From positions 1-22,552 of the forward strand of contig JAPLNJ010000291.1 of the NCBI GenBank assembly GCA_026692885.1: 22,552 nt of DNA, given 5' to 3'. A model generated the notes under the pieces. The model saw only the letters and a program-made list of their open reading frames with translations. It did no database searches and was not told the DNA's origin. Positions 1-5,727 of the stretch are shown one piece after another; within the stretch, counting starts at the first letter, position 1, and each line of letters begins with the position of its first letter. A program made the position numbers and the translations under genes. This DNA is from Planctomycetota bacterium. Its GTDB lineage: Bacteria; Planctomycetota; Planctomycetia; Pirellulales; Pirellulaceae.

Positions 1-281
1 CGGCTCAATCGTTCTTCCATGTCCCAAGCGATGGGCGGGCCAAGTGCCCGTTCGAGAAGCAGGCGGGCCGCCGCAACATCCCCTTTGACTGCCTCGCCAA
101 TCAGCGTCTTGATTACCTGCCGCATCTCGGCCGCCGAGAATGCCCGCATCACCGCCCCGCGAAGTTTCTGGGCCTGCTGGGCCAGAGGATTGCCCTTGCC
201 GGCCTTGTTCCCCTTGACGAACCGGCCGCCGGGGCCGCGTCCGTCACCGTCAGACACCGTAGGTGACGGTTGATCGCTCAT
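1..281 (-). CDS. Hypothetical protein, N-terminal part (runs off left edge)
   Basis: This reading frame is open from an ATG at 281 to the window edge, so only about 93 residues are visible. The start has a purine-rich ribosome site (GGGAGG) about 8 nt upstream. The N-terminus is a short Ser/Thr/Asp-rich stretch, then GGRFVKGNKAGKGNP, resembling the start of DUF5681-like small proteins found near phage packaging or mobile genes. A helical part follows, with RAFSAAEMRQVIKTLIGEA and AARLLLERALGPP. It lies 26 nt downstream of the 115-aa gene on the same strand, so the two probably form one transcript. I do not know its function; the DUF5681 resemblance is from memory of the family and is tentative. 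Confidence 0.7.
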   Translation of the reverse strand, partial: MSDQPSPTVSDGDGRGPGGRFVKGNKAGKGNPLAQQAQKLRGAVMRAFSAAEMRQVIKTLIGEAVKGDVAAARLLLERALGPPIAWDMEERLS

Positions 282-307
282 CGTCTTGCCCTCCCTGTTT
301 CCGAGCC

Positions 308-655
308 TCAGTTTACCCTGCCCGCTGCCGGGTCCATAGCCGAGATGTCCGCCTGCCTCGCGTCCAGTGCGTTGCGTGGGGCTGTCGCCAGTCCCTCGGG
401 TTCGGATTGTCGTTCCGCGTGGCGTCGCCAGATTTCCTTCTGCAGGGCCTGCTGCTGTCCGGTCACTTCATCAACCGTCAGACGTTGCAGGTCCAACGTC
501 ACCGGGCCAAGGGGCACCACCGGGCCGGCGGGGTGCTCTTGCGCCGTGTTACCCGTCGTGGGCACCGTCCCGCCAACATCCTGCAGGCTAGTTGACAGAG
601 CATCTTCAGTAGGTTCTAAACGCCGATAACCCCGCCTAGATGCGTTTGATGGCAT
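308..655 (-). CDS. Hypothetical protein, 115 aa
   Basis: I start this gene at the ATG at 655, which begins MPSNASRRGYRRLEPTED and has GGAG about 8 nt upstream. The frame stays open much further upstream, but that part lies antisense to the GYF/SHOCT gene and is low-complexity, so I reject the extension. The middle (LDLQRLTVDEVTGQQQALQ, then EIWRRHAERQ) looks helical. The ends look disordered, rich in Gly, Pro, Thr and Ala. No catalytic motif is visible. It is followed 26 nt later by another leftward hypothetical gene. I do not recognise the function. It is divergent from the GYF-domain gene, with 87 nt between the two starts that could hold both promoters. Confidence 0.6.
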   Translation of the reverse strand: MPSNASRRGYRRLEPTEDALSTSLQDVGGTVPTTGNTAQEHPAGPVVPLGPVTLDLQRLTVDEVTGQQQALQKEIWRRHAERQSEPEGLATAPRNALDARQADISAMDPAAGRVN

Positions 656-742
656 GCCAATCGCTCCGCCAATTTGCTTGCGTCGCCGGGGGCTTTCCTT
701 TTTCGGTATTTGAGTCGCAGAGCCAAACACCTGGAGTGCGTG

Positions 743-1708
743 ATGTCTTCCACGGGCTGGTATTACAAACGGGATGGGTTGCTGGCGGAGTCGAACGAGG
801 GGCCGTTTCCGGACGAGGCGCTGCTGCAACTTTGCTTCGATGGAAAGGTCGGTCCCAAAACCTTGGTTGTCCATGCAGCGAAGACCAAGGGACAATGGCT
901 CCCGATGGAAAGACTGCCTGCAGCGAAGAAGCGATTCGAGGAAGGCGAACTGTACCGGCAGCAGCAGAAAGCGGCTGAACAAGAGCGAAAGAGGGAGGGG
1001 CGAGAAGAAAAACAGCGGCTCAAGGAACAAGCAGGCGAGGCCGCCGAACAACAGCGCCAAGCTGCTATCCAAGCGGGCGCTGAGCACCGGGCCAATTTGC
1101 CATTCGCCAAGTTTCTGACTGACGGCCAGAGCGAAGCGACCATAGCCAAGCTTTTTGACCGCGTGCAGCAGATACTGACGAGTCAAGAGAACATCGAATA
1201 CATGGCGGTCCAGGCCAAGCCGATTGCAATCGCCCCAGATTGTATCGTCGTGACGAATCGCCGTTTTATCGTCTTCCACCAGAAAATGCTTGGCCAAATG
1301 GACTTTGACGATTACCTCTGGCGAGAACTGTTCGACGCTCGCATCAAGGAAGGTATCATCTACGCCGCACTGAGTTTCCAAGCCACGAGTGGGCGAACGA
1401 TCCAACTTGACTACCTGTCCAAGGCGCAAGCCCGGAAGATATACCGCATTGCCCAAGAGCGTGAAGAGGCGGCATTGGAAGAGAGAAGAAGGCGAGAAAT
1501 GGAAGAAAGGCGGGCGGGGGCAAGCAACGTCGTCGTAAACACCCCCGTGGCGATGTCTGCCTCGGATACCCCGCCGACACCGGCAACCGGGGCAAGTGCG
1601 GACGATCCGGTGGCAAGACTGAAGAAACTGAAGGTCATGCTGGATGCCGGGTTGATTTCGGATGACGAGTACAACTCGACGAAGACCCGGATCCTACAGA
1701 GCATGTGA
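743..1708 (+). CDS. GYF_2 / coiled-coil / bacterial PH-like / SHOCT protein
   Basis: The start is the ATG at 743 (MSSTGWYYKRDG), with GGAG 6 nt upstream; an in-frame start at 674 would add 23 residues outside any domain. The 321-aa protein begins with a GYF_2-like domain (WYY, GPFPDEALLQL, GKVGPKTLVV; roughly residues 5-55), a fold that usually binds peptides. A charged coiled coil rich in Gln, Lys and Glu follows to about residue 115. Next is a bacterial PH-like domain (EYMAVQAKPIAIAPDCIVVT, RRFIVFHQ, then YAALSFQATSGRTIQLDYL), then a second charged helix and a Pro/Thr-rich linker. It ends in a SHOCT motif (DPVARLKKLKVMLDAGLISD). No signal peptide or membrane segment is seen, so it is probably a cytoplasmic oligomerising adaptor. 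The specific role is unknown. Confidence 0.85.
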   Translation: MSSTGWYYKRDGLLAESNEGPFPDEALLQLCFDGKVGPKTLVVHAAKTKGQWLPMERLPAAKKRFEEGELYRQQQKAAEQERKREGREEKQRLKEQAGEAAEQQRQAAIQAGAEHRANLPFAKFLTDGQSEATIAKLFDRVQQILTSQENIEYMAVQAKPIAIAPDCIVVTNRRFIVFHQKMLGQMDFDDYLWRELFDARIKEGIIYAALSFQATSGRTIQLDYLSKAQARKIYRIAQEREEAALEERRRREMEERRAGASNVVVNTPVAMSASDTPPTPATGASADDPVARLKKLKVMLDAGLISDDEYNSTKTRILQSM

Positions 1709-1864
1709 GAGCATGTGGGGCGTCGGGCACGCTACACGCCATCGCGTGCCCCCGCCTTGACCATCGCGGCGCTGCCCGCCCTGCGTTGCGGGCCGCCGTG
1801 GGCTTCCGAGTCCCGCAACCGTCGCCGCGTCGTCCTGGGGCAGCGTAGACCGCGTGGCGTGGGT

Positions 1865-2254
1865 TCAGCCGATACGGCCACACCGCCGAAGCCACAATTC
1901 TCGCATCACCGCGATAGTCGGGTACCAAGCCTGCCCCGCCTCGCGGCACGTGTTTTGGATGATGATGATTTCGTCCAGTAAGTGAAGATACCGGACATCT
2001 CGGGAAATGGTTGACCTAGAGACGCCGTACAGCCGGGCCACCTTCGCCCCCGCACCGTGGACGCCCGAAAAAACCAACTTCATCCACAGTTTAATCGCCT
2101 TGCTGCGTCGCACATCGGCCCGTGATTGTCGCACCGAGTTGTAGTGCCGCCGCCACCCGGCTCGCTTGCACGCGGCCACCCAGCCCGCCCACGTCTCGTC
2201 GGTGTAGACGGCCAGCCGTGGGCAGTATTTTGTTGCACACTTATGGCAACCCAT
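1865..2254 (-). CDS. Helix-turn-helix protein, paralogue 1
   Basis: A 129-aa protein. The ATG at 2254 is preceded two codons upstream by an in-frame TAA, so it cannot be much longer. The core, RRHYNSVRQSRADVRRSKAI then GAGAKVARLYGVSRSTISRD, is a resolvase-like helix-turn-helix. It aligns closely with the protein at 2380-2697 (RRHYN...ADVRR...GAKVAR..GVSRSTI.RDVR..HLL.EI), so the two are paralogues, probably from a local duplication. The N-terminus carries Cys/His residues (GCHKCATKYC) that could bind metal, but this stretch overlaps a DNA repeat and may be fortuitous. It is the last gene of a leftward cluster with ORF6N. It is probably a DNA-binding protein; the target is unknown. Confidence 0.6.
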   Translation of the reverse strand: MGCHKCATKYCPRLAVYTDETWAGWVAACKRAGWRRHYNSVRQSRADVRRSKAIKLWMKLVFSGVHGAGAKVARLYGVSRSTISRDVRYLHLLDEIIIIQNTCREAGQAWYPTIAVMRELWLRRCGRIG

Positions 2255-2702
2255 TTTTTACCATCCTACGTAACGCCGCCAGCGTCCTGGGGACCGCCAC
2301 CCGCCGCCTGCGAATCCCCATTTTGTTGCACACTTATGACTACCTTATTGCCATGATGCCCGCTTCGCGGTGTCCCGGCTCAGTCGATGATGCCCCAGCT
2401 GAGCCGCCAGAGTCGCCGCATTTTTCGGATCGTCACCGGGATCTTGAGTTCGTGTTCGGTGTAGTTGATTTCGCCCAGCAGGTGGAACCACCGCACGTCT
2501 CGGCAAATCGTAGACCGGGACACGCCAAACGCTCTGGCTACCTTCGCCCCCGGACCGGGAACATCCGCACAAACGAGCTTCACCCACATGTCAACTGATT
2601 CCAATCGTCGCACGTCGGCCAGTAGTCGTCGAATGAGGTTATAGTGCCGCCGGCCGCCCACTAACCCCCAACCCCAGCTTTCCATTTTGTTGCACACTCA
2701 TA
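2227..2702 (-). repeat. Three direct copies of a 19-nt motif at the 5' ends of small genes
   Basis: The motif ATTTTGTTGCACACTTATG (plus strand) is identical at 2227-2245 and 2320-2338, and a third copy at 2684-2702 differs near its end (CTCATA). Copy 1 lies in the first codons of the paralogue-1 HTH gene and copy 3 in the first codons of paralogue 2. Copy 2 precedes an 81-nt stretch able to encode 26 residues (2241-2321). Because the motif is read in different frames in the two HTH genes, it is conserved as DNA rather than as protein. It may be a binding site, a recombination footprint or a leader sequence. Confidence 0.75.
2380..2697 (-). CDS. Helix-turn-helix protein, paralogue 2
   Basis: A 105-aa protein, paralogous to the one at 1865-2254. 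I prefer the GTG at 2697 because AAGGA lies about 8 nt upstream; an ATG four codons later has no ribosome site. Visible features are RRHYNLIRRLLADVRRLESV, a helix-turn-helix GAKVARAFGVSRSTICRDVR, and a basic, Trp-rich tail (KMRRLWRLSW). An in-frame TGA sits immediately before the GTG, and the 38-aa ORF upstream is in this same frame, so only that stop separates the two. Gene order and the near-absent gaps suggest one transcript with the ORF6N gene. It is probably a small DNA-binding regulator or accessory factor of a mobile element; function unknown. Confidence 0.6.
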   Translation of the reverse strand: MCNKMESWGWGLVGGRRHYNLIRRLLADVRRLESVDMWVKLVCADVPGPGAKVARAFGVSRSTICRDVRWFHLLGEINYTEHELKIPVTIRKMRRLWRLSWGIID

Positions 2703-2814
2703 GGGTCCTTTTCGATAAGCTGGGGGACTTCCCCCCCCCGCCGCCAGCTGCCGGGACCATCGCCAAGACGCCCACCGGATCGCAGCGGGCAGCATGCTTT
2801 CGATCCTTGCTCAT
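2698..2814 (-). CDS. Possible small ORF, 38 aa, with a nine-base homopolymer
   Basis: The ATG at 2814 overlaps the ORF6N stop (ATGA), with GAGAAG just upstream, so translational coupling is plausible. It encodes a Lys/Arg start and then five consecutive Gly residues from a G9 tract (plus-strand C9 at 2731-2739), and stops at a TGA directly before the GTG of the next gene, in the same frame. No domain is recognisable. It may be a leader peptide, an unstable phase-variable frame, or simply non-coding spacer; evidence is limited to overlap and ribosome site. Confidence 0.3.
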   Translation of the reverse strand: MSKDRKHAARCDPVGVLAMVPAAGGGGGKSPSLSKRTL

Positions 2815-3341
2815 TTCTTCTCGATCAGCGTGTGATATCCCAGTTCCTGCGGTTGGGCTTGGGGAGGGGCCATCAGTTGGCGAATGGCATCGAACACGAT
2901 GGCGAACTGTCGGTCATGCTTCTGCTCCAACTCGTCCAACCGGCGCGTGAGGTCCGCATGGCTGGCCAGCATGCCCCGCAGCCGGACGAAGGCCCGCATG
3001 ATCTCGATGTTGACTGCTACCGCGCGGGGGCTGTGGAGTACACTGGAAAGCATCGCGACCCCTTGTTCCGTGAAAGCCAACGGGGGATATCGTCGGCCAC
3101 CCCAGGAACTTGAGATTCCAAATTGGAAGCTCAAGTTCTCCAGCTCTTCGGGTGTCAGTTGGAACATGAAGTCGGCCGGGAACCGCTCGACGTTCCGTTT
3201 GACCGCCTTGTTCAGGTTGCCGGTCGTGACTCCGTAGAGCGCCGCAAGGTCCGCGTCGAGCATGACCTTCTGGCCTCGAATCGACAAGATCGCTCGTTCG
3301 ATCCGGTCCACGGGAATCACGGAACCTTGCTGTTTGGCCAT
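2811..3341 (-). CDS. ORF6N domain protein
   Basis: A 176-aa protein of normal length for this family. Residues 10-100 are a clear ORF6N domain: VDRIERAILSIRGQKVMLDA, DLAALYGVTTGNLNKAVKRN, ERFPADFMFQLTPEE, and SSWGGRRYPPLAFTEQGVAM. The C-terminal part is a predicted coiled coil (LTRRLDELEQKHDRQFAIVF). ORF6N and related Bro/KilA-N proteins are DNA-binding proteins of phages and mobile elements, often regulatory. The start ATG at 3341 has GAAGGG about 8 nt upstream. Its codons for NLSFQFGIS form a 27-nt palindrome that is repeated about 150 nt upstream of the gene, which suggests autoregulation or a spreading repeat. It lies next to integrase remnants, consistent with a genomic island. Confidence 0.9.
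   Translation of the reverse strand: MAKQQGSVIPVDRIERAILSIRGQKVMLDADLAALYGVTTGNLNKAVKRNVERFPADFMFQLTPEELENLSFQFGISSSWGGRRYPPLAFTEQGVAMLSSVLHSPRAVAVNIEIMRAFVRLRGMLASHADLTRRLDELEQKHDRQFAIVFDAIRQLMAPPQAQPQELGYHTLIEKK
3109..3135. repeat. 27-nt palindrome inside the ORF6N coding sequence
   Basis: CTTGAGATTCCAA, a central A, then TTGGAAGCTCAAG: 13-nt arms with one mismatch. It matches the copy at 3495-3521 at 26 of 27 positions. On the minus strand it encodes the NLSFQFGIS part of ORF6N. Confidence 0.85.
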
Positions 3342-3494
3342 AGGGCTACCCTTCGCATGCTGCTGCCTTCAGACTGGTCTCCCATCATCCCGTGTCCAAC
3401 TCGCCTTGGCAATCCGCCGCACCGCCGGGAATGCGAACCACCGCCGGGATCGCTTCGGGCAGCGCAGGTCAAGCATCGGTCACAGCCTTCAAGA

Positions 3495-3521
3495 CTTGAG
3501 CTTCCAAATTGGAAGCTCAAG
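3495..3521. repeat. 27-nt perfect palindrome upstream of the ORF6N gene
   Basis: CTTGAGCTTCCAA, a central A, then TTGGAAGCTCAAG: 13-nt perfectly complementary arms. It lies 153 nt upstream of the ORF6N start and directly after the stop of the integrase-tail remnant. It is nearly identical to the palindrome inside the ORF6N gene and could be an operator or a duplicated fragment. Confidence 0.85.
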
Positions 3522-3685
3522 TTATCGCATGGTCGCCCTGACCATCGCCAAGATGCCTTGCCGCAAGGCCTCGGGCAGGTCCTGCCAAGCGTCGACAATC
3601 AGGGCCAAGTCTGCATTGAATGCTGCGCCACGCGCTGCGCCTTCGCAAGAAACCCCTGTTTTTCCGGGGATTTCTGGGGTTTGAT
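3522..3685 (-). pseudogene. C-terminal tail remnant of an integrase-associated protein
   Basis: Leftward from about 3685 a frame reads EGAARGAAFNADLALIVDAW then QDLPEALRQGILAMVRATMR and a TAA stop at 3522. The pattern Asp-Leu, Val-Asp-Ala-Trp, Leu-Pro-Glu-Ala, Ile-Leu-Ala-Met-Val is, from memory, typical of short domains at or just after the C-terminus of planctomycete site-specific integrases. It has no start codon and runs back into the tRNA fragment, where an in-frame TAA closes it, so it is a truncated remnant. The assignment rests on pattern memory and is moderate. Confidence 0.5.
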
Positions 3686-3732
3686 TCTGACTCTGGATCA
3701 GAAGGTTAACAGTTCAAATCTGTTCGGGGCTG
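3677..3732 (+). other. 3' half of tRNA-Gln(CTG); probable attachment (att) site
   Basis: The sequence folds as the 3' part of a tRNA. The anticodon stem is TCTGA/TCAGA (3686-3690, 3698-3702) around the 7-nt loop CTCTGGA, with anticodon CTG at 3693-3695. A 5-nt variable region follows, then a T stem AACAG/CTGTT around TTCAAAT (3708-3724), the acceptor strand CGGGGCT and discriminator G. The D arm and 5' acceptor strand are absent; the DNA to the left is an integrase-tail remnant. A 3' tRNA half next to an integrase is the classic footprint of tRNA-targeted integration. Confidence 0.8.
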
Positions 3733-3744
3733 CTTTCGCACTTT

Positions 3745-3783
3745 CGACAGAACCCCTTGTTTCGCAAGGGGTTCTGTCGTTTT
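3745..3783 (+). terminator. Rho-independent terminator after the tRNA-Gln fragment
   Basis: A perfect 15-bp stem (3745-3759 with 3765-3779; arm CGACAGAACCCCTTG), a 5-nt loop and a T run at 3780-3783. The T run is on the plus strand only, so it serves the rightward tRNA rather than the leftward integrase remnant. Confidence 0.85.
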
Positions 3784-3784
3784 G

Positions 3785-4130
3785 CTAGGTATTGCTGAAT
3801 GATTCGCGCAAGGGGGGATTTTGAGAAGTGCCAACCGAAGTGCCAACTCCTGCGTGTTTCTCCCACAATTCGTCGGCGATGTCGTCAGCGTCCAGCGCCA
3901 CGTAATACTTCATCGTGGTCGCGATATCCTTGTGCCGCATTAGCCGCTGCAACACTGGCGGCTTGACCTTCGATGCCCAACGAGTCCCGAAAGCACGCCG
4001 CAAGTCGTGGGCAGTGGCAAAAGTCCCGGCTGCTTTGTCGATGACCACCCCGGCCTTCTCCCCGATGTCGGAAACCAAGTGGCTCACTGCGTCAGGTAGA
4101 AGCGGCTCGCTGGTGCGGCCTGAATTCTGG
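3785..4130 (-). pseudogene. Tyrosine recombinase (integrase), C-terminal catalytic remnant
   Basis: The frame encodes the C-terminal half of a phage-type integrase: HDLRRAFGTRWA (His-x-x-Arg box), LQRLMRHKDIATTMKYY (second His box and the catalytic Tyr), then DADDIADELWEKHAG. The N-terminal SAM-like domain and the first catalytic Arg box are missing. Upstream of about 4130 the frame becomes Gly/Pro/Arg-rich sequence with no resemblance to an integrase, although it is open to 4339. It is therefore 5'-truncated and presumably inactive. It reads toward the tRNA-Gln fragment 50 nt away, the usual position of an integrase next to its att site. Confidence 0.8.
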
Positions 4131-4358
4131 GAGACGGGAAGGGCGTGGGGGTCTCGGATTCGCTGAGCTACTACCCCGCCGCCTGGGCAGCCCGTGCCTC
4201 TTGTGACCCCGCCCCCAGGGAAGCAATATAGGACCCCGCCCCCTTTTTGTTGCGCGCCGCGGCACGTGCGTTGTCTTGGTTCGGGGAGAACGAAAAAGGG
4301 GCGGCGCGGACTGGTCATTCCGCGGCACGCCCCCGACAAACTTTACACTCTCAGAATC
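4131..4358. other. Gene-free GC-rich junction between integrase and transposase remnants
   Basis: No credible gene. It holds two close copies of ACCCCGCCCCC (around 4207 and 4233) and a possible long hairpin: arms around 4231-4245 (CCGCCCCCTTTTTG) and 4289-4303 (CGAAAAAGGGGCGG) pair with one bulge. The hairpin may mark the left end of the transposase-like element. A GTAGCTCAG string on the minus strand near 4165 resembles a tRNA D arm but has no partner. Confidence 0.45.
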
Positions 4359-4936
4359 ATGTCTGTCGAAGAACAAGTCAAGTCCCATACCTGGCGGGTG
4401 GAGGCCGGCCTGCCCGTGCTTTACGGCGAAGCCTGCCCGCACTGTCACCGCTCCGAAGCGTTCCACGCGTATGACTGCCGGCCACGCACGTTTCGGCTGA
4501 TCATCGGAGGATTCGTGAGGATCTTTCGCTCCGGCATCTGGCGCTGGGTCTGCGGCCGGTGTGGGAGGCGATTCACCGATTACCCCCGTTTGCCTTGCCG
4601 CACAAACGCTTTGTGACCGAGGTCGTCCTCGGCCGGTCACAGGCTTTCCTCGGATCGGACCAGTCGTATCGGGCCAGCGTGCGCCCCAACGGACGGGCGC
4701 TGGTCTACGACGACCGGCAGGACGAAGCGTTGGCCCGGGAGGGGGCCGCGCTCTCGCACAGCACCGTGTGGCGTTGGTTGTCGTGGCTGGGCGACGGCTT
4801 GCAGCGCACGTTTCGCGAAGCCCGGCGATTGATCCGGAGGCGGGAACCGCGCAGTCCGCTGCATCGCCAGGACTGGAGTGTGTCCTCCGCCAAGTATCGG
4901 TCCGAGTCGCGGCGCGAGCGCCGCAGGTGGCGGGGC
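4359..4936 (+). pseudogene. Frameshifted zinc-ribbon/HTH transposase-like protein
   Basis: From the ATG at 4359 (MSVEEQVKSHTWRVEAGLPV) the protein carries a zinc ribbon (CPHC at the start, CGRC about 45 residues later), then reaches a stop at 4616 in the wrong frame. Dropping one C from the CCCCC run at 4583-4587 restores FTDYPPFALPHKRFVTEV. The new frame continues with DEALAREGAALSHSTVWRWL, a helix-turn-helix, to about 4930. The pattern resembles DUF6431-type or insertion-sequence accessory proteins. Either the C run is a disabling insertion or it permits -1 slippage. The C-terminus is lost because the frame passes directly into a holB remnant. No ribosome site is visible. Function as a transposase is inferred, not shown. 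Confidence 0.55.
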
Positions 4937-5719
4937 ATGTCCTACGGCAATCGCGAGAACCCCAGGTGGCGGAGCCTATTCTACCAGCTTGCCCTCAAGC
5001 CATTTTACGGAGGTCGCAGGATCGTTATCATCGACGATGCCGGTTCCTTGGACCCGTTTGGCGCCAGCTATCTGCTGAGAACGTTAGAGGAACCCCCTTC
5101 CAGATCGCTGATCATCCTGGTGGCGAGCGAGCAGATGCAGTGGCCGAAGATTCGGTCGCGGTGCCAGATTGTTCGGTTTCATGCCTTGCAGCCCGAAACA
5201 GTCGCTCAGCTATTGCTCACGCAAGGCGTCGCCAAGACCACAGCGACCGCGTCCCACTTGGCGGCGTTGTCCGAAGGCAGCGTCCGGCGGGCAATCGAAC
5301 TGGCCGACAAGCGAGTCGGCGAGTTCCGGCAAACGCTTTTGGCTGAGTTAAGCCAACCGGACTGGAATTCGGTGGAATTCTCCAAGACCCTTGGCCAGTT
5401 CGTGGAAGAAGCCAGCAAGGAGGCGCCGCCGCGACTGGCCCGCATGATCCAGTTGATGGGGTTCGCAATCGAATTCTATCGCCAGTTGCTGCGTTCTCTG
5501 AGTGGTGCGTCCGTCACGGGGGACGACGTCTTGCGGCGGGCCGTCGCCGCCGCACACCGCTCGTGGCGCGGCGGCACCGAAACCGTCGCCTGCTGCTTGG
5601 ACCGCTGCGTCGACGCGATGGGCCATGTTCAGGCCAATGCGAACCAGGCCACGCTGCTGGACTGCTGGCTGGATGATCTGGCCGGCATGACGCGATCAGG
5701 ACGACCGTTACTGGAGTAG
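4937..5719 (+). pseudogene. holB: 5'-truncated DNA polymerase III delta' subunit (HolB-like)
   Basis: The frame carries the C-terminal two thirds of a clamp-loader AAA+ subunit: LKPFYGGRRIVIIDDAGSLD (Walker B), YLLRTLEEPPSRSLIILVAS, and IRSRCQIVRFHAL (the SRC sensor motif). A helical C-terminal part follows, with HLAALSEGSVRRAIELAD. Delta' and DnaX load the sliding clamp at replication forks. The N-terminal third, including the P-loop region, is missing; in its place the same frame runs back into the transposase-like remnant, giving a 386-codon chimera. An ATG at 4937 could restart translation (260 aa). A functional copy must exist elsewhere if the gene is essential. It converges with mod, with 8 nt between the stops. 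Confidence 0.75.
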
Positions 5720-5727
5720 GCGCCGTC

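Noticed and set aside
308..1456. Long minus-strand frame of 382 codons
   Set aside because: Only the first-transcribed part from 655 downward looks like a gene; the rest is antisense to the GYF/SHOCT gene, whose domains are clear on the plus strand.
2241..2321. 26-aa basic ORF between the two HTH genes
   Set aside because: No ribosome site, overlaps the next gene and a repeat; too short to support alone.
3317..3598. 93-codon minus-strand frame upstream of ORF6N
   Set aside because: It overlaps the ORF6N start, contains the palindrome and an integrase-tail remnant in another frame, and has no protein-like pattern.
4160..4185. GTAGCTCAG string on the minus strand, like a tRNA D arm
   Set aside because: No anticodon arm, T arm or matching acceptor strand follows it.
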